Positions 47,302 to 54,183 of a stretch of 64,000 nt of DNA are shown here, piece by piece (position 1 is the first letter of the stretch; each line of letters starts with the position of its first letter). Below the pieces are notes generated by a model. The model made no database searches. It was given only the letters and a program-made list of their open reading frames with translations, and had not been told where the DNA came from. The position numbers and the translations under genes were made by a program. Source of the stretch: an uncultured Oscillibacter sp. (GTDB lineage: Bacteria; Bacillota; Clostridia; Oscillospirales; Oscillospiraceae). Where the stretch lies: the NCBI GenBank assembly GCA_947365245.1, contig CANAWG010000012.1, forward strand, positions 35,111 to 99,110. The letters run 5' to 3'.

Positions 47302-48657
47302 ATGAAAAAATACCTATCACTCGTTCTCGCCGCTCTGCTTATCATGGGCGCGTTGGCAGGCTGTGGAGAACAGGGAAACACCCCGCCCCCCGCCGATTCC
47401 AGCACACCGATTCGCGCACAGGCCACGCTCCCGGCTGACGATTCCTTTACCAGCGAGGAATACGAAAAACTGCTGGCCCTCCGATTTGACGGCTACGGGG
47501 AAATGACCGTAGCCGAGTTTCGAGATAAGGTTATGGCCTTGACTGATACCGAAGAATACCGCGACCTCTTTGAACGAATTTCCTCAGAAGCTCCGTTACT
47601 GCAAGACCTAAATGACGATGAGGAAACCGCCACTTTCCTTTTTTATACATTGATGCCCCTCACTGATGATAACTGGCAGACAAAAGGGTTCAATGGCGCA
47701 GCAGCAATAGGCATAGATTCTAATGCAGTTTTTGAATACAATTATGTCCTCACGATTACAGATGAAGCCGCTCTCACTGTCAGAGAATATAATACGGCAC
47801 AAAATGGAATTGCAAACGGGTTACAAAAATTTTTTGATGGCAAAACTGCTTCTGAGCTGCAAAACGAAGCGGCAATGAAGATGGCAATCGACAATAAGAT
47901 TGCGGCAATCACAAAATTATATTCAAATGAGAAAATAGATGTCGCACTTGAATATGCGTTTTACTGTGAAAATCCTTTGCAGAATAATGATCCCAACAGC
48001 GAAAGCATGCCAGTCTTAGATTCAGATACGGAAATCTGCCAAACTGAATATGGAACAAAGGAGGACTATCAATCTCTGTTAGCTTTGAAAACACCGGACT
48101 ATGCAAATATGAGTGTCGCAGATTTTAATGAAAAGCTGGTAGTTTGGGCGGACAATGATTCTGACCGAATGGAACGGGTTGATGCTGATACGACGTGGAA
48201 TGACTTTTCTGTGAGTCTAAGCGAAGAAGAACTCCGCTTTATTCGGCTTACGGTGCTTCTGTCGGGACGGGAAAACGGTGCGCTTATGCGAAGTATTTAT
48301 ACTGGCACCTCTGTGGCTGACCCCATATATCAGGCAAGCCTGCCACAGAAAACGGATACGTCCAACAATAGATTCCCCGTGTGGTGCGACTTTAGCTATT
48401 GTTTTTCGTACCATATAGCAAATCAGGAAATACTGACGGTTGGAGAGCGAGATCGTTGTATCGGCGGTATGATTACCGCCGTAGAGAAGTTTTGGAATGA
48501 CACAATGCTTGATGATCTGCTCACTATGACGAAAGATGATGTGATTTCCCGCCTTAATTCTTTGGCTGCTGAATATAGCACCAACGACATTGTGATTACT
48601 ATAGGCGCAGAGCAAGTCCATTTCGACCATACGGAAGAAAAACCCGAACTGCCGTAA
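47302..48657 (+). CDS. Lipoprotein with two related repeats
   Basis: 451 residues from ATG 47302 (AGAAAGGAG upstream). Lipoprotein signal LAALLIMGALAGCGEQ with the lipobox Cys near 23. Two similar segments, EYEKLLALRFDGYGEMTVAEFRDKVMAL (about 55-85) and DYQSLLALKTPDYANMSVADFNEKLVVW (about 255-285), show internal duplication of a roughly 200-residue unit. Similar sequences occur at the C-terminus of M56-type peptidases and next to VanS-like kinases in gut Firmicutes. Function unknown. Probably arrived with the kinase upstream. Confidence 0.65.
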   Translation: MKKYLSLVLAALLIMGALAGCGEQGNTPPPADSSTPIRAQATLPADDSFTSEEYEKLLALRFDGYGEMTVAEFRDKVMALTDTEEYRDLFERISSEAPLLQDLNDDEETATFLFYTLMPLTDDNWQTKGFNGAAAIGIDSNAVFEYNYVLTITDEAALTVREYNTAQNGIANGLQKFFDGKTASELQNEAAMKMAIDNKIAAITKLYSNEKIDVALEYAFYCENPLQNNDPNSESMPVLDSDTEICQTEYGTKEDYQSLLALKTPDYANMSVADFNEKLVVWADNDSDRMERVDADTTWNDFSVSLSEEELRFIRLTVLLSGRENGALMRSIYTGTSVADPIYQASLPQKTDTSNNRFPVWCDFSYCFSYHIANQEILTVGERDRCIGGMITAVEKFWNDTMLDDLLTMTKDDVISRLNSLAAEYSTNDIVITIGAEQVHFDHTEEKPELP

Positions 48658-48755
48658 TACCAATTTGAATTACAATCCCAAGTGTTTCCGTATGCGAACA
48701 ACTCCACCCACAAGGAATTGGACATAGCCATTAGTAAAGAGCCAGACGCATGAAC

Positions 48756-48802
48756 GCAGAGCCGATGAACTTGTGAGCAAACCACCAGATCATCGGCTCT
48801 GC
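48756..48802 (+). terminator. Terminator after the lipoprotein gene
   Basis: 13-bp perfect arms GCAGAGCCGATGA / TCATCGGCTCTGC followed by TTTT. Confidence 0.75.
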
Positions 48803-48818
48803 TTTTATTGAGCTTATA

Positions 48819-49181
48819 CTATTCCTCTGGCATTTCACTTGCCTGATGTATCCCCTTTACGACCGCTTCAACGATAACAAGGTCTTTGTCGGCCAGCCCA
48901 TCCAGCAGCGTATCCACACGCCGCCGCATGGAACTTTTGACGGTATCTCTGTCTTTGAATATGTGCCGGTCAAGGGAAACGTCGAACATTTCGGCAAGCT
49001 GAAACAGAAAATCCACGCTGGGTGTTTGCCCCTCGTTTTCGATAGCCTGGATGTGCCGGGGAGCATAGCCAGTTACTTCTGAAAGCTGTTCTCGCGTCAC
49101 GTCCTTGGCCCCGCGGCCTCGTTTGATGTCCTGACCAATGGGCATGAAGTCAAGTTTGAACCTGTCATTTCGATTATTCAC
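48819..49181 (-). CDS. XRE-family regulator of the mobile element
   Basis: 120 residues. HTH about 12-70: MPIGQDIKRGRGAKDVTREQLSEVTGYAPRHIQAIENEGQTPSVDFLFQLAEMFDVSLDR; a C-terminal helical tail follows. Typical of regulators carried by Tn916/Tn1549-like conjugative elements. An internal start at 49145 is possible. No relaxase or transfer genes remain nearby. Confidence 0.8.
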   Translation of the reverse strand: MNNRNDRFKLDFMPIGQDIKRGRGAKDVTREQLSEVTGYAPRHIQAIENEGQTPSVDFLFQLAEMFDVSLDRHIFKDRDTVKSSMRRRVDTLLDGLADKDLVIVEAVVKGIHQASEMPEE

Positions 49182-49635
49182 CTCTGCAAGTTGGAAGTAT
49201 CATCACTATTTTACAGATATGTGAGCGCCAGTTAAACGAGGTGTAATATCCTGATACAAGAGATAACATATCTTATTTGACTTAGCTGAAAAGTAAACAA
49301 GCAAGCCCACCTAATAAAAAACGGTGCTTTGGGGTGGGCTGTTTTGCTGCGCCTAAAATCGGCTCATGCCCTCCAGACCCGTTTTGAGTTTGGAGGGATC
49401 ACTTTGTGTTGGTCTGATATGACCAGCCCGCTGCTTATTAAAAACAGCGACTATCTATGAGGTCCCATACAAAAGCGAGGATAATCGTCTAAAAAAATCC
49501 TCGTTTTTGCATGGGGCTTTTCTATTCAGCAAGTAGAAGCTACATCTCTACAATGTAGCTCTTCCTCGGCCCCCCGCTGCCGTGGCCCGCCCTCCAGTCT
49601 GAATTTCCAAAAATTCAGACTGGAGGTAAAGGAAA
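49182..49635. other. 454-bp intergenic region with structured RNA-like hairpins
   Basis: No gene. Holds an AGCCCACC/GGTGGGCT terminator with GTTTT (49304-49344), a long imperfect stem-loop of about 22 bp per arm ending in TTTT (49461-49521; arms around CCCATACAAAAGCGAGGAT), and AGCTACAT/ATGTAGCT (49538-49560). These lie just upstream of the sigma-like gene and may attenuate it. Confidence 0.5.
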
Positions 49636-50138
49636 ATGGCAGACAGCCATCCTAAAAGCATTGACCCTCGGCCCAAGCGTCGGAGGGATAAGGACAACCC
49701 CTACACGATCTTCACAACAGGCATCAATACCGCCGCCCGCACTATTATCTGTCTTTTGTAGATAGCAACAATATGGAACGGTGCGTTGAGATCGACAAGC
49801 CCTTGTTCGACGCCTTTGATCGCTTTGAGTTGGAGGATATTTCTTTCATGCACAAAGTGGACAAGCACTATGAGCGGACGGAGCAGACGGAGGCGTCGTT
49901 GAATAAGCGGGCCTTGAAGCCCCAGGAAAGCGTGGAGGAAATCGTTTCTCAGCAGATGGAAGTAGATAGGCTCCATCAGGCAATCGCCCAACTGCCTGAA
50001 AAGCAGCGCCGCCGTCTGGTGCCGTACTACTTTGGGGAGTTTACATACGAGCAGATTGCGGAAATGGAGGGATGCACAAAGCGGGCAGTGAAGTTCAGCG
50101 TAGATATAGCCCTCAAAAATCTCAAAGAAAATCTCTAA
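49636..50138 (+). pseudogene. Mobile-element sigma-70 region 4 protein, frameshifted
   Basis: ATG 49636 lies eight bases after GGAGGT and opens MADSHPKSIDPRPKRRRDKDNPYTIFTTGINTAA, the known N-terminus of this element-borne family, but hits TAG at 49759-49761. The rest, from about 49735 (HYYLSFVDSNNMERCVEIDKPLFDAF...), is in the -1 frame and runs to 50138 with region 4 LPEKQRRRLVPYYFGEFTYEQIAEMEGCTKRAVKFSVDIAL. A one-base loss near ACCGCCGCCC explains it. Programmed frameshifting is possible but has no clear slippery site. Confidence 0.7.
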
Positions 50139-50778
50139 CCGAAACTACACATTAAGCGTTTGAAGTGAGTAGCAGGTGAAGGACGATGGAAAGCCCTTCA
50201 CCTGTTCCTCGTTTATGCGGTAAATGGGTTTGACCTTTGAAAACTTCATACCCATTCATCAAGCACGATCCCATCGCCGCAAGCCTCTTTTGACTCTGCG
50301 CCAGGATGTGCCGGACGCCGACAGCGGGATGCCACACTATCATTTCGTCCACGGTCTGCCGTCTGGCATGGAGCGAAAACCAGCGGCCATGAAATACCGG
50401 GCGGCTCCCGGTACGGCCACGACCGGCGATGGGGACAATGAGACTCCTGTTCAGTCACAGTCCGAGCGTGATAGCGTTTTCCAGCGTGAAGCCGTCGCAG
50501 GCAATGAGAATAGCCGACAGAGAACCTGCCGGGGGTGAAATTCCCGTGGAGCTGGTGCCCGAAAGAAATGCCTTTAGGCGCGCCGCCAGCCGTTTGATGA
50601 CTTCCCACAGCGGGCCGGGGTGTCGCGGACAAATAGGCTTGCTTTCATATAAGCCGGACAGCGGGACAGGTTTATGGAAACGGGAGCGTTTATGCTCCGC
50701 CAACCTTGATATGTCATGCTGTCCGGCCCCTACATAGGCGGCGCAGGCCGTCTAATTTTTATGGGGAGGTCAAACACC
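50139..50778. other. 640-bp region without a recognisable gene
   Basis: Several short open frames on both strands, none with a ribosome site, family motif or consistent codon use. Probably decayed element sequence between the sigma-like gene and the toxin gene. Confidence 0.45.
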
Positions 50779-51315
50779 ATGAGCAGGACATATTTGCGCG
50801 GCGACCTATATTACGCCGACCTGGGCCACGGGATCGGCTCGGAGCAGAAGGGCACCCGGCCCGTCGTTATCATCCAGAACAACGTGGGCAACAAGCACAG
50901 CCCCACCGTCATTATCGCCGCCGTCACCAGCAAGGCCCATATCAAGGCCAAGCTGCCCACCCACTACTACCTGGACGCCGGGAACGGGCTGGCCCAGCCG
51001 TCCCTTGTTTTGTTGGAGCAAATTCGCACCATCGACAAGCGGCGGTTGTCCGGCTACATCGGCAGACTGGACGAGAAACATATCCGGGGCATCAACCACG
51101 CCCTGGCGGTCAGCATCGGCCTGATCGAACCCATACCCCCGAAACTGACGCTCTGCTTATGCGGCGCTTGTGCTGACGCTTTTCGCGGCACAGGCGCTTT
51201 TGCTTTGCGGGAGGCCGCGCCGGGACAGGCTGAAAAGGAGGTCTGTGCCTATTGTAGAAAACAAGCAGGAGCATATTATGATGTGCTGCCCCTAACAGGG
51301 CGGAGGACAGTATGA
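50779..51315 (+). CDS. MazF/PemK-type endoribonuclease toxin with Cys-rich extension
   Basis: 178 residues from ATG 50779 (GGGGAGG upstream). MazF core about 1-118: YLRGDLYYADLG, GTRPVVIIQNNVGN, VIIAAVTS and LVLLEQIRTIDKRRLSGYIG hold the usual RNA-binding Arg and Ser/Thr positions. Residues about 125-170 add a C-terminal segment with C-x-C-x2-C and CAYC that could bind zinc. No antitoxin gene is adjacent. The gene overlaps the excisionase start (ATGA), so toxin and recombination genes are coupled. Confidence 0.8.
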   Translation: MSRTYLRGDLYYADLGHGIGSEQKGTRPVVIIQNNVGNKHSPTVIIAAVTSKAHIKAKLPTHYYLDAGNGLAQPSLVLLEQIRTIDKRRLSGYIGRLDEKHIRGINHALAVSIGLIEPIPPKLTLCLCGACADAFRGTGAFALREAAPGQAEKEVCAYCRKQAGAYYDVLPLTGRRTV

Positions 51316-51533
51316 GTTTTGGAGAGGTATATGATCGGGTACTAAAGGAGTACCCCGACATTCTGACAGTTGAGGAAATGAGCCACGCTTTGGGTATTAG
51401 TACCAAGACCGGGTATCATCTGCTCCGAGAAAATAGAATTGAGCATCTTAAAGTAGGCTGGTCTTATCGTATACCAAAAGCCCATTTATTGGCCTATCTG
51501 CGGTTAGATACGAAAATGACGTTTCACCCTTGA
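51312..51533 (+). CDS. xis: Excisionase-like helix-turn-helix protein
   Basis: 73 residues. VYDRVLKEYPDILTVEEMSHALGISTKTGYHLLRENRIEHLKVGWSYRIPKAHLLAYL is the MerR/excisionase-type HTH found directly upstream of integrases in gut Firmicutes elements. It directs excision by bending DNA at the element ends. 94 bp separate it from the integrase gene. Confidence 0.82.
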   Translation: MSFGEVYDRVLKEYPDILTVEEMSHALGISTKTGYHLLRENRIEHLKVGWSYRIPKAHLLAYLRLDTKMTFHP

Positions 51534-51627
51534 TTTTGCACATTGGACTTAACTGTTTTACATCAGTACAATATGGATGGTCAACAGCAGAAGTCAGATG
51601 GTGCTACACAAAGGAGGTTAAATTCGT

Positions 51628-52794
51628 ATGGTAGCAGGACATCTGCAAAAGAAGAAAGGCTATTTTTATATTGTCTTGAATTACCCGGATGTATCCGGGA
51701 AAAGAAAGACAAAGTGGATACCCACAAGCCTGCCCGTAAAGGGCAAGAAGAAAAAGGCGGAAAAGCTGTTAATGGAAGCGCGGCGGGAATTTGAGCCGGA
51801 GTGCAGGCCAATCCAAGACGATGTACTGTTCTCTGACTTCATGCTTCAATGGCTTGAGATCGTAAAGCCGACAATCGCCATTACAACCTATTCCTCGTAT
51901 TCCAACATGGTCAAAGGCATTATCGTCCCATACTTCAAGGAACGCGGTATCATGCTGAAGCAACTCCGGCCTACTGATATTCAAGCCTTTTATATGGAAC
52001 AGCTCAAGCGTGTAAAGGCTAACGCAGTAATCCATTATCACGCCAACATTCATAAGGCATTGAAGTATGCGGTGAAAATCGACTTACTGGACAGCAACCC
52101 CGCAGATAAGGTTGAACGCCCGAAAAAGAATCCCTTTATGGGAAGTTTTTATGACAGCGATGAGGTGGAAAAACTCTTTGAAGCCGCCAAGGGGACTCTG
52201 CTTGAAATTCCAGTATTCCTCGGTGCCTTTTATGGCTTGCGCCGGAGCGAGGTGTTAGGGCTGAAATGGAACGCAATCGACTTTCAAAGTAACACGATCA
52301 CCGTCAAGCACACAGTCACATCCTGCAATCTCGACGGCAAGCATATCCAGGTGGCACAGGATACCACGAAAACAAAATCCAGCTTACGAGTATTGCCGCT
52401 GGTTCCCGCCCTCCGAGAAAAGCTTTTAGAGTTGAGGGATTATCAGAAAGAGTGCAAGCGTCTATGCGGGAAGTGCTATAACAAACAATACCAGGAATAC
52501 ATCTGCGTAGATGAAATGGGAAAACTGATTTCTCCCCACTACCTGACATCCGCCTTTCCCAAGCTGCTCGAAAAGAACGGATTGCGGCGTATCAGATTTC
52601 ATGATCTCCGCCATAGCTGTGCCTCACTCCTGCTGGCGAACGGCGTTCCGATGAAGCAGATTCAGGAATGGCTGGGGCATAGTGATTTTTCGACCACTGC
52701 CAATGTCTATGCACATCTGGACTACAATTCCAAGTTGTCCTCCGCTGATGCCATGGTAAATGGATTGAACGGCGCTTTGCAGGCCATCAAATAG
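51628..52794 (+). CDS. int: Tyrosine site-specific integrase
   Basis: 388 residues. N-terminal arm-binding part (MVAGHLQKKKGYFYIVLNY), core-binding SAM-like domain (about 70-165), catalytic domain with Arg in FYGLRRSEVLGLKW, HDLRH near 330, H in WLGHSDFSTTANVY and the nucleophile Tyr in the same block. All catalytic residues are present, so it may still be active. An insertion CGKCYNKQYQEYICVDEMGK carries extra cysteines. Last gene of the island; the tRNA-Ser lies 188 bp beyond. Confidence 0.93.
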   Translation: MVAGHLQKKKGYFYIVLNYPDVSGKRKTKWIPTSLPVKGKKKKAEKLLMEARREFEPECRPIQDDVLFSDFMLQWLEIVKPTIAITTYSSYSNMVKGIIVPYFKERGIMLKQLRPTDIQAFYMEQLKRVKANAVIHYHANIHKALKYAVKIDLLDSNPADKVERPKKNPFMGSFYDSDEVEKLFEAAKGTLLEIPVFLGAFYGLRRSEVLGLKWNAIDFQSNTITVKHTVTSCNLDGKHIQVAQDTTKTKSSLRVLPLVPALREKLLELRDYQKECKRLCGKCYNKQYQEYICVDEMGKLISPHYLTSAFPKLLEKNGLRRIRFHDLRHSCASLLLANGVPMKQIQEWLGHSDFSTTANVYAHLDYNSKLSSADAMVNGLNGALQAIK

Positions 52795-52931
52795 TCTCAT
52801 CGGCGTATTGTGAACCACGGAGCCGATACGCCGCTACATAGTGAGTTCGAATCACAGCTTTCATAGGTATTTTTGGAGAGAGCTACGCCATTTTAGGAGA
52901 GAACTGGCGGTCAAATTGCGGAAGGTCAGGC

Positions 52932-52971
52932 AAAAAAGAAAAGCCTACAAACGGCGCAAACCCGCTTGTAG
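52932..52971 (-). terminator. Terminator of tRNA-Ser
   Basis: Stem CTACAAACGG / CCGCTTGTAG (one G-T pair), followed on the minus strand by a TTTTCTTTTTT run. It directly follows the tRNA, so the island edge must lie left of about 52930. Confidence 0.75.
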
Positions 52972-52982
52972 ACTGATCTTTT

Positions 52983-53071
52983 TGGCGCAGCGGGAGGGAT
53001 TCGAACCCTCGTGGGATTGCTCCCAAACTGATTTCGAGTCAGCCCCGTTATGACCACTTCGATACCGCTGC
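52983..53071 (-). tRNA. tRNA-Ser (CGA anticodon)
   Basis: 89 nt with encoded CCA. Acceptor pairs GCAGCGG/CCGCTGC, discriminator G, D-loop with GTGGT, anticodon loop CTCGAAA (CGA), long variable arm TGGGA/TCCCA, T-arm GAGGG-TTCGAAT-CCCTC. The acceptor stem is unusual for tRNA-Ser, which normally starts GGAG. It reads UCG codons. Confidence 0.92.
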
Positions 53072-53220
53072 CTATATCGTTTCACCGCACAGGCGGAAAA
53101 CTGCTTTTGGAAAACTGTTAGCAAACCGTGAGCATTTTGAAAAATCATTTGCCGTCCATGCCCCCGGAATACCTTGCGGCGCTATGGGCCGCGAAATTTG
53201 GAGGTGCGCTGAACCGGGCG

Positions 53221-53261
53221 GATTTCGAGTGCGTACCCTTCAACCACTTGGGTACATCTCC
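53221..53261 (-). pseudogene. 5' half of a second tRNA-Ser, broken at the anticodon loop
   Basis: Reads GGAGATG TA CCC... GTGGTTGAAGGG, a canonical tRNA-Ser 5' end, through the anticodon loop CTCGAAA and one more paired base, then pairing fails and the sequence is unrelated. ACTCGAAATC is shared exactly with the intact tRNA-Ser. Otherwise 53072-53364 shows no gene. Confidence 0.65.
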
Positions 53262-53364
53262 ACAGGGCTTTCCAGCACTATTATGCCACAGATTTTTTCG
53301 GAATGCAACCCCCGGATCACCTCCGCATAGGATCCTATGAAAGACAAATCAAGGAGGAACGGAC

Positions 53365-53985
53365 ATGGCGTGTCAAATTCTCATCCCCGGCGGCGCGGAC
53401 CGGTACGCCAACTACCGCGCCGCGGTGGAGGCCGCCGGGGGGCGGGCGGTCTTTTCGGATGATCCGGCGGCGGCAGAGAACTGCGAGGGGCTGCTGCTGC
53501 CCGGCGGCGGCGACCTGGAGCCGTGGCGGTACGGTCAGGCCAACACCGCCTCCCGGAACCTGGAGCCCCGGCGGGACGCGCTGGAGCTTCGTCTGCTGGA
53601 GCGGTTTACCGCCCTGGGAAAGCCGGTTCTTGGGATCTGCCGGGGACTCCAGACCGTCAACGTCTTCTTCGGCGGCACACTGGTGCAGGACCTGCCGGGC
53701 CACAGCGCCGTGGACGGACGAGACCGCCTCCACCCCGTCCGCTCGGCGCCGTCGGCCCTGGGGCGGCTCTGCGGGGAGGAACCACAGGTCAACAGCGCCC
53801 ACCACCAGGCGGCGGACCGGCTGGGGAGCGGACTGGAGGCCGTCCAGTGGGCGGCAGACGGCGTGGTGGAGGCGCTGGAGCACCGGACGCTGCCGGTGTG
53901 GGGCGTCCAGTGGCACCCGGAGCGGCTGCCGGGCGGGCTGGGCCGGCGGCTGTTTGCGGCGTTTTTGAAGCGATGCGGCCGGTGA
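53365..53985 (+). CDS. Peptidase C26/class I glutamine amidotransferase-like hydrolase
   Basis: 206 residues, slightly short for the family (about 230-250). Catalytic Cys in PVLGICRGLQTVNVFFGGTLVQDL near residue 95, His-x-Glu in WGVQWHPERL near 190. LLPGGGDLEPWRYG and NSAHHQAADRLG are typical of gamma-glutamyl-GABA hydrolase (PuuD-like) enzymes, which release glutamate from gamma-glutamyl compounds. No puu genes are nearby, so the substrate is open. Confidence 0.82.
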   Translation: MACQILIPGGADRYANYRAAVEAAGGRAVFSDDPAAAENCEGLLLPGGGDLEPWRYGQANTASRNLEPRRDALELRLLERFTALGKPVLGICRGLQTVNVFFGGTLVQDLPGHSAVDGRDRLHPVRSAPSALGRLCGEEPQVNSAHHQAADRLGSGLEAVQWAADGVVEALEHRTLPVWGVQWHPERLPGGLGRRLFAAFLKRCGR

Positions 53986-54021
53986 GCGGCCCGTCCACAG
54001 GAGAGCCGAAGCTCCTGGGAT

Positions 54022-54097
54022 ACGGGCGATTGATGATCTCCCCTACAGAGCTTTCATTCAAAAACCCAAATCATAAAATGCGCGTTTAAGACACGCC
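54022..54097 (+). repeat. Dispersed repeat R2, copy B
   Basis: Same orientation as copy A at 1879-1953 and again just upstream of a sigma-A promoter (17 bp before the smc -35). Confidence 0.75.
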
Positions 54098-54114
54098 CGG
54101 GGACAACCTCCCTC

Positions 54115-54143
54115 TTGAAAATCCTCCGGTTCTCTGATATAGT
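54115..54143 (+). promoter_or_regulatory. Sigma-A promoter of smc
   Basis: TTGAAA (54115-54120), 17-bp spacer, TATAGT (54138-54143); start codon at 54184. Confidence 0.7.
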
Positions 54144-54183
54144 ATTTTGGATATAGTATCTGAAAAACCGACGAGGTGAAACT

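Noticed and set aside
50224..50538. 105-codon open frame as a gene
   Set aside because: No ribosome site, biased shadow-like composition (many Arg, Thr, Pro), no motif.
52838..52860. GTGAGTTCGAATCAC as a tRNA T-arm remnant
   Set aside because: Only the T-loop-like core fits; no acceptor or variable arm adjoins it, and TTCGAA is self-complementary by itself.
52983..52986. tRNA-Ser 3' end as the integration site of the island
   Set aside because: The tRNA is followed by its own terminator and no second copy of its 3' end is seen at the left edge, so the classical 3'-end model does not fit.
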